The notes below the pieces were generated by a model. That model was not told the DNA's origin, did not search any database, and saw nothing but the letters and a program-made list of their open reading frames with translations. This document shows, in pieces, positions 7,161 through 14,054 of a stretch of 17,704 nt of DNA; position 1 is the first letter of the stretch; the number at the start of each line of letters is the position of its first letter. Position numbers and translations under genes: made by a program. The stretch lies in NCBI GenBank assembly GCA_900543085.1, contig UQQF01000041.1, positions 1 to 17,704 of the forward strand, in the 5' to 3' direction. The stretch is from an uncultured Eubacteriales bacterium. GTDB lineage: Bacteria; Bacillota; Clostridia; Oscillospirales; Oscillospiraceae.

Positions 7161-7189
7161 TTGACAAGCCGCCGCCCCGGTAGTAGACT
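7161..7189 (+). promoter_or_regulatory. Promoter of the EIIC-like gene
   Basis: TTGACA (7161-7166), 17-base spacer, TAGACT (7184-7189). No terminator is evident between the MATE gene and this promoter, so some read-through is possible. Confidence 0.7.
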
Positions 7190-7200
7190 GTGCAGGACAG

Positions 7201-7212
7201 GTGTCATGACAC
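7201..7212 (+). promoter_or_regulatory. Palindromic operator candidate at the EIIC-like promoter
   Basis: GTGTCATGACAC is a perfect 12-base palindrome that starts about five bases after the predicted transcription start, where a bound repressor would block transcription. The cognate regulator is unknown. Confidence 0.45.
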
Positions 7213-7245
7213 ATGTAAAGTCAGTAAACCGGGACGGTGGTTTTT

Positions 7246-8319
7246 ATGTCCAAGGTGGGGGCGTTCCTCAAACGCAAAGACATTGAAATTTCGCTCAAGC
7301 GCTACGGCATCGACGCGCTGGGCGCGATGGCGCAGGGCCTTTTCTGCTCGCTGCTGATAGGCACGATACTCAACACGATAGGCTCGCAGACGGGGTGGGA
7401 GATATTCACTACCGTCGGCGGATATGCCAACGCGATGAGCGGCCCCGCGATGGCCGTGGCCATAGGCTGGGCGCTCAAGTGCCCGCCGCTGGTGCTGTTC
7501 TCCCTGGCCACGGTGGGCTGGGCGTCCAACTCGCTGGGCGGCGCGGGCGGTCCGCTGGCCGTGCTGGTGGTGGCCATCATCGCCGCAGAGCTGGGCAAGG
7601 CCGTCAGCAAGGAGACGCCGATAGACATACTCGTCACGCCGCTCGTGACCATCTTTGTGGGCGTGGCGCTCGCGGCGGCTATAGCGCCGCCGATAGGCGC
7701 CGCGGCGAACGCCGTGGGCAGCCTCATACGCATGGCGACGGAGCTGCAGCCCTTCCTGATGGGCATAGTCGTCTCGGCCATAGTGGGCATAGCGCTGACG
7801 CTGCCCATATCCAGCGCGGCGATCTGCGCGGCGCTGCAGCTCACGGGTCTCGCCGGAGGCGCCGCCGTGGCCGGCTGCTGCGCCAACATGGTCGGCTTTG
7901 CGGTCATGAGCTTCCGCGAGAACCGCTGGGGCGGCCTGGTGAGCCAGGGACTGGGCACCAGTATGCTCCAGATGGGCAATATAGTCCGCAACCCTAAGAT
8001 ATGGATACCCGCCATCGTCACCAGCATGATAACCGGCCCAATCGCCACCTGCGTGTTCAAGCTTGAGATGAACGGCGCGGCGATAAACTCCGGAATGGGC
8101 ACCTGCGGCCTGTGCGGCCCCATCGGCGTCTGGACGGGCTGGCTGGAGCCCAGCGCGGATGCTGTGGCCAACGGCGCGGTCGCCCTCGACCCGACCTGGT
8201 TCGACTACCTGGGACTCGTCCTGGTCTGCTTCGTGCTGCCCGCCGTGATATGCTGGGCGCTCGGCCTGCTGTGCAGAAAGCTCGGCTGGATAAAAGAAGG
8301 CGACCTGAAACTCGACTGA
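7246..8319 (+). CDS. PTS EIIC-like membrane transporter (PTS_EIIC_2 type), orphan
   Basis: A 357-residue polytopic membrane protein with about ten hydrophobic, Gly/Ala-rich segments. The N-terminal block (AFLKRKDIEISLKRYGIDA) and the overall pattern match the EIIC-like family PF13303, which lacks fused EIIA/EIIB domains. Classical EIIC proteins carry a sugar across the membrane while EIIB phosphorylates it. No EIIA or EIIB gene is nearby, so phosphotransferase coupling is doubtful and the substrate is unknown. The ATG at 7246 is preferred, with a weak GG-rich ribosome site; a GTG at 7237 would add three residues. It is monocistronic, with its own promoter and a strong terminator. Confidence 0.82.
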   Translation: MSKVGAFLKRKDIEISLKRYGIDALGAMAQGLFCSLLIGTILNTIGSQTGWEIFTTVGGYANAMSGPAMAVAIGWALKCPPLVLFSLATVGWASNSLGGAGGPLAVLVVAIIAAELGKAVSKETPIDILVTPLVTIFVGVALAAAIAPPIGAAANAVGSLIRMATELQPFLMGIVVSAIVGIALTLPISSAAICAALQLTGLAGGAAVAGCCANMVGFAVMSFRENRWGGLVSQGLGTSMLQMGNIVRNPKIWIPAIVTSMITGPIATCVFKLEMNGAAINSGMGTCGLCGPIGVWTGWLEPSADAVANGAVALDPTWFDYLGLVLVCFVLPAVICWALGLLCRKLGWIKEGDLKLD

Positions 8320-8341
8320 GCACAGTTGTTGCAGTATTCCT

Positions 8342-8380
8342 GCGCCCCCGGAACCAAAATGGTTCCGGGGGCGCTTTTTT
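8342..8380 (+). terminator. Terminator of the EIIC-like gene
   Basis: GCGCCCCCGGAACC (8342-8355), loop AAAAT and GGTTCCGGGGGCGC (8361-8374) form a perfect 14-bp stem followed by six T (8375-8380). Confidence 0.95.
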
Positions 8381-8387
8381 GTGCTTT

Positions 8388-8428
8388 GCGTCGACGCGTG
8401 ACCACAAGATGTAGTGGTTTTTCGACGC
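8388..8428. repeat. Nested inverted repeat after the terminator
   Basis: GCGTCGA (8388-8394) pairs with TCGACGC (8422-8428), and inside it ACCAC (8401-8405) pairs with GTGGT (8414-8418). It lies between a terminator and the next promoter, so it is probably not transcribed with either gene. Role unknown. Confidence 0.5.
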
Positions 8429-8487
8429 CGTTCTTTGTTTTGTAACTTTTATGTCTAGTTTGTAACCTAATGTATCTGTTTTTTTGC

Positions 8488-8516
8488 TTGAATATTACAC
8501 ACTTAGACTTTATGAT
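8488..8516 (+). promoter_or_regulatory. Promoter of the small secreted-protein gene
   Basis: TTGAAT (8488-8493), 17-base spacer, TATGAT (8511-8516). GTAAC boxes surround it at 8442-8446, 8462-8466, 8538-8542 and inverted at 8520-8524, similar to the half-sites at the XRE regulator promoter (12436-12454). Confidence 0.65.
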
Positions 8517-8558
8517 GGAGTTACGTAAAAATATTATGTAACCTAGGAGATGCAAGCG

Positions 8559-8987
8559 ATGTACAAAGCCAGACATGCAAAAGCTCATAAGCGTCGTGTG
8601 ACTCTGCCGATGCTGGTGCTTATAGCTGCGCTGTGCGTCGCGATACTGGTCTTCCCGACGACGGCATCGGGCGCGGACACCACGCCGGACGCCATATCGG
8701 GCAGCCGCAGTGCAATGGCGCAGGTGAGCTCCGGGGACGCCTACAGCGTCGTTCCCTCCGCGCAGCACGGCGGCAGCGTGACCCCCTCCTCCTCGGACGC
8801 CGTGGCGGGCAAGACCGTCACCTTCACCGTCGAGTCCGACAGCGGCTTTGAGACCGCGGCGGTCAGCGTCATAACCTCCAGCGGCGGCACCGTCGAGGTC
8901 ACCCGCGTCAGGGACGAGGTCTACAGCTTCGTCATGCCGGCTCAGAGCGTGGTCATCGACGTCGCGTTCCAGTACGCAAGAATGTGA
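8559..8987 (+). CDS. Small secreted protein with one InlB-B/Flg_new_2-like repeat
   Basis: A 142-residue exported protein. A basic N-terminus with KRR at residues 11-13 and a hydrophobic core (about 16-34) ending in TASGAD give a good signal peptide, or possibly a membrane anchor if uncleaved. Residues about 62-138 form one beta-rich unit with the pattern SAQHGGSVTPSS...AGKTVTFTV...GFETAAVSV...YSFVMPAQSVVIDVAF. This is the divergent InlB-type repeat (PF18998-like), normally found in tandem in large surface proteins. Start: AGGAG (8545-8549) directly abuts the ATG at 8550, which leaves no spacing, but is nine bases from the ATG at 8559, so the latter is chosen. Such a protein made of a single repeat with no sorting signal or partner domain is unusual. 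Function unknown. Confidence 0.8.
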   Translation: MYKARHAKAHKRRVTLPMLVLIAALCVAILVFPTTASGADTTPDAISGSRSAMAQVSSGDAYSVVPSAQHGGSVTPSSSDAVAGKTVTFTVESDSGFETAAVSVITSSGGTVEVTRVRDEVYSFVMPAQSVVIDVAFQYARM

Positions 8988-8994
8988 ATAAAAG

Positions 8995-9023
8995 ATCCCG
9001 GCGCCCTGCGGCGCCGGGATTTT
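8995..9023. terminator. Bidirectional terminator between convergent genes
   Basis: ATCCCGGCGCC (8995-9005), loop CTGC and GGCGCCGGGAT (9010-9020) form a perfect 11-bp stem. T-runs lie on both sides: TTTT on the plus strand, and CTTTTATT when read on the minus strand. It ends the secreted-protein gene and the aldo/keto reductase gene. Confidence 0.88.
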
Positions 9024-9032
9024 GCATCCCGT

Positions 9033-9057
9033 CCCCGAGAGCTCACCGCTCCCGGGG
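9033..9057 (-). other. Hairpin just after the aldo/keto reductase stop
   Basis: CCCCGAGAGC (9033-9042) and GCTCCCGGGG (9048-9057) form a 10-bp stem with one mismatch. It lies 12 bases past the minus-strand stop and lacks a T-run, so it probably stabilises the 3' end while the bidirectional terminator ends transcription. Confidence 0.45.
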
Positions 9058-9069
9058 GTTATTTGCGTA

Positions 9070-10206
9070 TCAGAAGAAAGAGTGCTCGGACAGCCAGGCC
9101 TCGGCCTCGCGCAGGGCGGCGGGCACGTCCCCGCCGGGCATTATCCCGGCGCAGCGGCCGCAATTGGTGCAGTGGCTCACCCGCTCGCTGCGGTCGCGGA
9201 GGTTGCCGTAGTAGTTCAGCTCGCTGGAGAAGTCCGGGGCTATCTCCTGCGTGGCCTCGTTGTAATAGCGCAGCAGCTCGGCGACGGGTATGCCCTCTGG
9301 GCAGACGGTGGCGTACTTCTCCGGCTCGGTCAGCCGGAAGCGCATATTGCCGTCCATCATGCGCGCGGCCTCGGCCAGCAGCTCAAGCTCGCCGGCGCTC
9401 AGAGCGGAGGCGGAATTCAGGCAGCGGATGTTCTGCTCCATCTGCTCCAGGCTGGACATGCCGCTGAGCACGCTGAACACGCCGTCAAGTCCGGCGCAGA
9501 ACAGCAGCGCCCAGTCGACCGGACTGCGCCCGTCCGCCGGCGAGCGCAGCAGCGCCTCGACGTCTGCGGGCACCTGAGCCAGAGTCCCGCCCTTGACCGG
9601 CTCCATGGCTATGACCTGACGGCCGTGGCGGCACACCGTCTCGTAGCAGCGCCGGGATTGCACGCTCGCATGCTCCCAGTCCAGGTAGTTGAGCGCGATC
9701 TGCACGAACTCTATCTCGGGGTGCTCGCTCAGAACGCGCTCCAGCACCTCGGCGCTGTCGTGGAACGAGATGCCGATGTGCCTTATCCGGCCTTCGGCTT
9801 TCCACCGGTTTACATAATCAAACATGTGACTCCGCGCGATCACCCCGTCGTAGCGAGCGGAATTCACATTGTGCAGCAGGTAGCTGTCAAAGTACCCGGC
9901 GCCGGTCCTGGCCAGACTTTCGTTGAAAATCGCCTCTACCTGGCTCTCGTCGGTGATGACGAAGGTCGGCAGCTTGTCAGCCAGAAAATAGCTCTCGCGG
10001 GGATAGCGCCCGGCCAGGCACTGCCTGACGGCGTCCTCGCTTGCGCCGTTGTGGTAGACATAACTCGTGTCAAAGTAGTTGTACCCGTTTTGCATGAAGA
10101 CGTCCGTCATCCGGCAGACCTGGGGTATGTCGATGTGCTCCGGGTTGCCGTCGGTCGTGGGCAGGCGCATCAGGCCGAAACCCAGCTTTTTTGCTACGTT
10201 TGCCAT
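9070..10206 (-). CDS. Aldo/keto reductase with truncated C-terminal iron-sulfur motif
   Basis: A 378-residue NAD(P)-dependent oxidoreductase of the TIM-barrel aldo/keto reductase family, subgroup COG1453 (AKR fused to a ferredoxin-like tail). The catalytic tetrad is readable as Asp46 (YFDTS), Tyr51 (VYHNG), Lys78 (ADKLP) and His112 (LLHNV). The tail holds CTNCGRC (Cys 346, 349, 352), but the fourth position of the usual CxxCxxCxxxCP pattern is Met356, so a complete [4Fe-4S] ligand set is not visible. Start: AAGGAGG lies about nine bases before the ATG. It is divergent from the LysR regulator gene, whose product may control it. Substrate unknown. Confidence 0.9.
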   Translation of the reverse strand: MANVAKKLGFGLMRLPTTDGNPEHIDIPQVCRMTDVFMQNGYNYFDTSYVYHNGASEDAVRQCLAGRYPRESYFLADKLPTFVITDESQVEAIFNESLARTGAGYFDSYLLHNVNSARYDGVIARSHMFDYVNRWKAEGRIRHIGISFHDSAEVLERVLSEHPEIEFVQIALNYLDWEHASVQSRRCYETVCRHGRQVIAMEPVKGGTLAQVPADVEALLRSPADGRSPVDWALLFCAGLDGVFSVLSGMSSLEQMEQNIRCLNSASALSAGELELLAEAARMMDGNMRFRLTEPEKYATVCPEGIPVAELLRYYNEATQEIAPDFSSELNYYGNLRDRSERVSHCTNCGRCAGIMPGGDVPAALREAEAWLSEHSFF

Positions 10207-10255
10207 GTGTTTGGCCTCCTTGGTTTTGTATACGCCAATTGTAACGCAGATGCGG

Positions 10256-10285
10256 TTGACAGGGAATTGCCGGACTGGATATAAT
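10256..10285 (+). promoter_or_regulatory. Promoter of the LysR gene
   Basis: TTGACA (10256-10261), 18-base spacer, TATAAT (10280-10285). It lies in the 116-base divergent gap shared with the aldo/keto reductase; I see no equally clear promoter on the minus strand. Confidence 0.85.
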
Positions 10286-10306
10286 GTATTTACCGTGAGT
10301 AAATAC
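10286..10306 (+). promoter_or_regulatory. Dyad operator candidate, GTATTTAC-N5-GTAAATAC
   Basis: A perfect 8+8 inverted repeat that begins directly after the -10 box and covers the predicted start site. It contains the T-N11-A core of LysR boxes (TTACCGTGAGTAA). A regulator bound here would repress the LysR gene, consistent with autoregulation. Confidence 0.6.
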
Positions 10307-10322
10307 GAAAGGCGGATGAGGC

Positions 10323-11246
10323 ATGTACGACAGACAGCTACTCACCTTTGTGCGCGTGGCGGAGACCGGCTCCCTGACTCAGGCCGCGGAAAAGCTGTAT
10401 ATCACCCCTGCCGCGGTGATGAAGCAGATGAACGCGCTGGAGGCCCGGCTGGAGCTGCGGCTCATAGAGCGCAGCAACCAGGGCGTCCGGCTCACGCGCG
10501 CGGGCGAGTACCTGTACGGCGAGGCGCTGAAGCTGATCGCCGCGAGCGATGCGGCGGTGGAGCGGGCGCGGGAGATACAGAGCCGGGAGGGGCGCGTCAT
10601 ACGTGTCGGCTCCTCCTTCCTGAACCCGGGGCGGGTGCTGGCGGACTGGTGGAACCGTATGGGGCGGGAGCCGGAGCGGTTCGGAATAAAAATCGTGCCC
10701 TACAGCGACGACCGGGAGCGGATACTCTCAGTGGTGGCCTCGCTGGGGACACGATTGGATTTTATGGTCGGCGTGTTCAGCTCGCGGCGCATGCTGGAGC
10801 TGGCGGACTTCACGGAGCTGGGCAGGTATGAGCTGTGCGTCGCCGTACCGCGAAAGCACCCGCTGTCGGCCAAATCACGGCTGGAGATAAGCGACCTATA
10901 CGGCGAGCGCCTGGTGATGGTCAGGGAGGGCGACGAGCTCTCGCTTGGATCGCTGCGCGAGACGCTCAGGCGCGAGCACCCGCAGATACAGCTTGTCGAC
11001 ACGGACTTTTACTACGACATGGACACCTTCAATGAGTGCGAGTTGTCCGGCTTGCTGCTGCTGACGTTCTACGCCTGGCGGAACGTGCACCCCTCGCTGG
11101 TCACGCTGCCGGTGAACTGGCCGTTCACGGCGCCTTACGGGCTGCTCCATGCGCGCTCCATGAGCGCCGCGGCGGCGGAATTCCTCGCCGAGGTAAGGGC
11201 GGCGCTGGACAGGCAGCCCACTCAGACCTCCATCTCGTCTATGTAG
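10323..11246 (+). CDS. LysR family transcriptional regulator
   Basis: A 307-residue DNA-binding regulator. Residues 1-60 are the winged helix-turn-helix: FVRVAETGSLTQAAEKLYIT, then AAVMKQMNALEARLELRLIER and the wing GVRLTRAGEYL. The rest is the ligand-sensing periplasmic-binding-like domain, with RVIRVGSSFL opening it near residue 93. Length is normal for the family. The ATG at 10323 follows a GGATGAGG stretch. The gene is divergent from the aldo/keto reductase, the usual position of a LysR regulator relative to its target. Its last 25 bases overlap the 3' end of the convergent GNAT gene. Inducer unknown. Confidence 0.92.
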   Translation: MYDRQLLTFVRVAETGSLTQAAEKLYITPAAVMKQMNALEARLELRLIERSNQGVRLTRAGEYLYGEALKLIAASDAAVERAREIQSREGRVIRVGSSFLNPGRVLADWWNRMGREPERFGIKIVPYSDDRERILSVVASLGTRLDFMVGVFSSRRMLELADFTELGRYELCVAVPRKHPLSAKSRLEISDLYGERLVMVREGDELSLGSLRETLRREHPQIQLVDTDFYYDMDTFNECELSGLLLLTFYAWRNVHPSLVTLPVNWPFTAPYGLLHARSMSAAAAEFLAEVRAALDRQPTQTSISSM

Positions 11247-11779
11247 TAGATGTCGGGCACGACGAAACGGCCGGTCTTGCCGTACAGTGCGCCGGGGACA
11301 AGCTCGCACAGCAGGAAGTGCGGCGACACCACGCCGGGGTCGCTGCCCTTTTCAAATATGCCCTTGCCGCCCGCGACGACGAACCCGCTCCGGCCATAGA
11401 CCGCGATGTTGCCCTCGATGCAGACGCAGCGAGCGCCCAGCTCCCTGGCTCTGTCCAGGGAGTAGTCTATCAGCTGCCTGCCGTAGCCCCGGCGCTGGTG
11501 CGCCGGGGCTATGCTCACAGGTCCGAAGATCAGCGCGGGCATACTCCCGCCGCCGTCCAGCTCGATGACTGAGCGGAAGTAGGCGATGTGCCCTATAAGC
11601 TCGCCGTCCAGCTCCATGACCAGGTCAAGCTCCGGGACGAAGGCCGCGTCGTCCCTGCCGCGCCGGACTATGATGTGCTCGTTGCAGCCGGGGCGGTAGA
11701 CGTTCCAGAACGCCTCCTTCACCAGCGCTTCGACGGCCGCGTGATCCTTAGTTTCCTCACGTCTTATGATCGTGCCCAT
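11222..11779 (-). CDS. GNAT family N-acetyltransferase (YhbS-like)
   Basis: A cytoplasmic acetyltransferase of about 185 residues that uses acetyl-CoA. The GNAT core is clear: the strand ALIFGPVSIAP is followed by HQRRGYGRQLIDYSLDRAREL, holding the acetyl-CoA pyrophosphate loop (RxxGxG/A type). IAVYGRSGF then forms motif B. The pattern fits COG3153 (YhbS). The acceptor cannot be predicted. Start: the ATG at 11779 shares one base with the stop of the XRE gene (TGATG) and has GGAGG seven bases upstream; a GTG at 11782 is possible but closer to that site. It is translationally coupled to the XRE regulator. The 3' end overlaps the convergent LysR gene. Confidence 0.88.
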   Translation of the reverse strand: MGTIIRREETKDHAAVEALVKEAFWNVYRPGCNEHIIVRRGRDDAAFVPELDLVMELDGELIGHIAYFRSVIELDGGGSMPALIFGPVSIAPAHQRRGYGRQLIDYSLDRARELGARCVCIEGNIAVYGRSGFVVAGGKGIFEKGSDPGVVSPHFLLCELVPGALYGKTGRFVVPDIYYIDEMEV

Positions 11780-12423
11780 CACTTTTCCTCCAGCAGATGA
11801 ATTGCGTCCTCGGCAAAGTCGCAGATTATCCTGTCGAGCATGGAGAGCAGGGCGGCAGCCCCATCGGATACACGCTCGTCCCCCTGCCGCTCGCGCAGGG
11901 CGCGCAGGGCGTCTATCGTGCGCTGGTTCAGCCCAAGGGCGTTGTAGTAATCGCTCTCCAGCGCCATGCGCGCCGCATCCGTGTCCGGCTCGTCAAAGCC
12001 GAGCAGGAAGTCCGGTGTCGTGCCGAAGTAGCGCGCTATCTCGCAGACCGTGGAGGCGCTGGGCGTCGTGGGCGCGCCGCCCTTGGGCTTGAGATACTTG
12101 CGTATGGCGGGGCGGGAGACCCCGACCGAATCCGCCAGCTCCTGTATGTTCACGCTCTTGCCCTGGGCGTTGTTGCCGTTCATGAGATACGCCAGGCGCT
12201 TGCGGAAGATGTCATTCATGGTCTCCTCGCCGGCGGTGGGCACAAAGGTCTCCGCCGCATCCAACACGCGCTCGCGCCTCTGCTTGGGCTCCTTGGGCGG
12301 TTTGGGCTCGCGCGGCGGCTTGGGCTCCCTGGGCGGCTTCGGCGCCTTGACCGGCCGCTCCTTGACCTTGCGTTCCCTGGACGCCTTGGGGGCGTCGGTC
12401 TCAGGGGTCTTGTTCTCGTCCAT
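11779..12423 (-). CDS. XRE-type helix-turn-helix regulator with Lys/Pro-rich N-terminal repeats
   Basis: A 214-residue DNA-binding protein. Residues about 70-143 form the helix-turn-helix domain: IFRKRLAYLM, then NIQELADSVGVSRPAIRKYLK as the recognition unit, then STVCEIARYFGTTPDFLLG, the usual end of XRE/Cro-type domains. The first 50 residues are low-complexity and basic, with an EPKPPR-type unit repeated about three times (residues 29-47). This may be a flexible linker or add non-specific DNA contact. The C-terminal part (about 145-214) is helical and could serve dimerisation or sensing. The ATG at 12423 has AGGAG seven bases upstream; Met69 would remove the repeats but has no clear site. 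It heads an operon with the GNAT gene and has a perfect palindrome at its own promoter, which suggests autorepression. Confidence 0.88.
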   Translation of the reverse strand: MDENKTPETDAPKASRERKVKERPVKAPKPPREPKPPREPKPPKEPKQRRERVLDAAETFVPTAGEETMNDIFRKRLAYLMNGNNAQGKSVNIQELADSVGVSRPAIRKYLKPKGGAPTTPSASTVCEIARYFGTTPDFLLGFDEPDTDAARMALESDYYNALGLNQRTIDALRALRERQGDERVSDGAAALLSMLDRIICDFAEDAIHLLEEK

Positions 12424-12435
12424 GGCAGCTCCTCC

Positions 12436-12454
12436 GTAACGTAACTTTAGTTAC
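12436..12454 (-). promoter_or_regulatory. Palindromic operator candidate of the XRE regulator
   Basis: GTAACTTTAGTTAC (12441-12454) carries perfect 6-base arms, with an extra GTAAC half-site at 12436-12440. It lies about 5-20 bases after the -10 box of the XRE promoter, covering the start site. A further GTAACT (12509-12514) lies just upstream of the divergent LCP promoter, so the regulator could also act there. Confidence 0.6.
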
Positions 12455-12458
12455 ACAA

Positions 12459-12487
12459 ATGATAGCACGACAGCCCCCGGGTGTCAA
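12459..12487 (-). promoter_or_regulatory. Promoter of the XRE-GNAT operon
   Basis: On the minus strand, TTGACA (12487-12482), a 17-base spacer and TATCAT (12464-12459). Confidence 0.85.
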
Positions 12488-12519
12488 GCTCGGCTTGGCG
12501 CAAAAAACGTAACTGCCTG

Positions 12520-12548
12520 TAGACTTGTTCACAAATATGTGTTATTAT
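12520..12548 (+). promoter_or_regulatory. Promoter of the LCP-family gene
   Basis: TAGACT (12520-12525), 17-base spacer, TATTAT (12543-12548). GTTCAC occurs on both sides of the -10 region (12527-12532 and 12549-12554 area). It is divergent from the XRE promoter about 35 bases away. Confidence 0.65.
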
Positions 12549-12623
12549 GTTCACCACGCGCGGAACATTTGGAGCGCGCATTCGTCTGAGGGACGAACTC
12601 ACAGTAAAGGGGCGGTCACACCC

Positions 12624-14009
12624 ATGAAATTAAATGGCAACAGCCGCGGAAGCCACTCCGCAGGCAGGCACAACGACAGGGAGGACAGGCAGGAACGCTT
12701 CACTCCCGGAGACCGCGCGGAGACGGACGGCGGGATAGAGCCGGGCGCCGGCTTTGAGCCCGAAGCGCCGGAGACAGCCGTACAGGGGTCGGAGCAGAGC
12801 AAGGACGCGCCCGACGTAGGGGCGGCGCCTGCGCGCAGGCGTCCGGCGTCCGGCGGAAAGGGCGGAGCGAACGGAAAGAAGCGCTCCAAGGGCAGAGTTA
12901 TCGGCGCGGTGTGCGGCGCCGTGGTGGCGCTGCTGGCGCTGATCGTAATAGTATACGCCCTCTTTGAGAAGCCGCCTGAGCGCGGCCAGAGCGGGCTTGT
13001 GCGCCCGGGCGCGGAGAGCACCGCGCCGGAGAGCGCCGACCCTAACGCCTCTGCCACGCCCACTCCCACCGAGGACCCCAACGCCGGCGCGCCGGCGAGT
13101 CTGGTGGACGGCATGTACACCTTCCTGATAGTCGGCTTCGACCAGGTGGCCTATCACACGGACACCATCATGGTCGGACGCATGGACACGGTGAACCACA
13201 CCATCAATGTGGTCAGCATACCGCGCGACACGCTGATGAACATATCCGGAGGCACGAAGAAGATAAACGAGCTTTTCCTGCGCGGCATGAACAACACCGA
13301 CGGCGACCAGGACGCCAAGCTCCAGGGCGGCATTGACCGCATGCTCGAGGGCATAACGGATATACTGGGCTTCACCCCCGACGTGTACGCCGCGGTCGAC
13401 CTGGAGGCGTTCGTACAGCTGGTGGACGCCATAGGCGGCGTGGACTACGATGTGCCCGTGGACATGCACTATTCCGACCCGACCCAGGATCTGTACATCA
13501 ATCTGGACGCCGGAATGCAGCACCTCACCGGCGAGCAGGCGCTTGCCGTCATGCGCTTCCGCTCCGGCTACGTCACTGCGGACATCGGCCGCATAGGCAC
13601 TCAGCAGGACTTCCTCATGAGCATCGCCAGCCAGTTCCTGAGCCTGGGCAATATACCCAAGCTCGGCGAGTTCATAGACATCTTCACCGAGTATGTCCAG
13701 ACGAACATGGATGCCGGCAACCTGGCCTTCTTTGCGCGCCAGTTCCTGATGTGCAGCAGCGAGGACATCAGCTTCGAGACGATACCCGCCAACTACAACG
13801 ACGCGATAAAGGGTCTGAGCTACGTCTCCATCTACGTCGACGAGTGGATAACGATGATAAACGAGAAGCTCAACCCCTACGACCAGCCCGTGACCACGAG
13901 CAACGTGAACATACTCACGCACTCGACTACCAGCGGGTTCTACTCCACGACCGGCACCATCGCCGGCGGCGCGGATTCGTTCACCGATTACACCTACCTG
14001 AGAGGCTGA
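12624..14009 (+). CDS. LytR-CpsA-Psr (LCP) family envelope protein
   Basis: A membrane-anchored enzyme family that transfers undecaprenyl-linked glycopolymers (teichoic-acid-like polymers, capsule) onto peptidoglycan at the outer face of the membrane. The 461-residue protein has a polar cytoplasmic N-terminus of about 90 residues, a transmembrane helix (about 92-114), a Pro/Thr/Ala-rich linker (about 120-160) and then the LCP domain. Visible LCP motifs are YTFLIVGFD (165-173), HTDTIMVGR with conserved Asp180 and Arg186, VVSIPRDT with Arg201 and Asp202, KINELF near 213, and MRFRSGYVTADIGRIGTQQDFL near 311-332. There is no LytR_C extension. Start: AAAGGGGCGG (12607-12614) precedes the ATG at 12624; the upstream in-frame ATG at 12525 lies within the promoter. 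The unusually long cytoplasmic tail may be a regulatory region. Confidence 0.92.
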   Translation: MKLNGNSRGSHSAGRHNDREDRQERFTPGDRAETDGGIEPGAGFEPEAPETAVQGSEQSKDAPDVGAAPARRRPASGGKGGANGKKRSKGRVIGAVCGAVVALLALIVIVYALFEKPPERGQSGLVRPGAESTAPESADPNASATPTPTEDPNAGAPASLVDGMYTFLIVGFDQVAYHTDTIMVGRMDTVNHTINVVSIPRDTLMNISGGTKKINELFLRGMNNTDGDQDAKLQGGIDRMLEGITDILGFTPDVYAAVDLEAFVQLVDAIGGVDYDVPVDMHYSDPTQDLYINLDAGMQHLTGEQALAVMRFRSGYVTADIGRIGTQQDFLMSIASQFLSLGNIPKLGEFIDIFTEYVQTNMDAGNLAFFARQFLMCSSEDISFETIPANYNDAIKGLSYVSIYVDEWITMINEKLNPYDQPVTTSNVNILTHSTTSGFYSTTGTIAGGADSFTDYTYLRG

Positions 14010-14025
14010 ATAAACAAACCAAGAT

Positions 14026-14054
14026 GGCGGGGAGCATGGCTCCCCGCCCTTTTT
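14026..14054 (+). terminator. Terminator of the LCP gene
   Basis: GGCGGGGAGC (14026-14035), loop ATG plus one base, and GCTCCCCGCC (14039-14048) form a perfect 10-bp stem followed by five T. The T-run abuts the stop of the convergent CoA-ligase gene, so the hairpin may serve both strands. Confidence 0.9.

Noticed and set aside
9022..10284. A 420-codon open frame on the plus strand opposite the aldo/keto reductase
   Set aside because: It is a shadow of the reductase gene in GC-rich DNA. The product is low-complexity with no family features, while the minus-strand frame has the full catalytic tetrad.
12525..12623. Upstream start for the LCP protein at 12525
   Set aside because: The ATG lies inside the predicted promoter and has no ribosome site; the added residues look like a non-coding translation.
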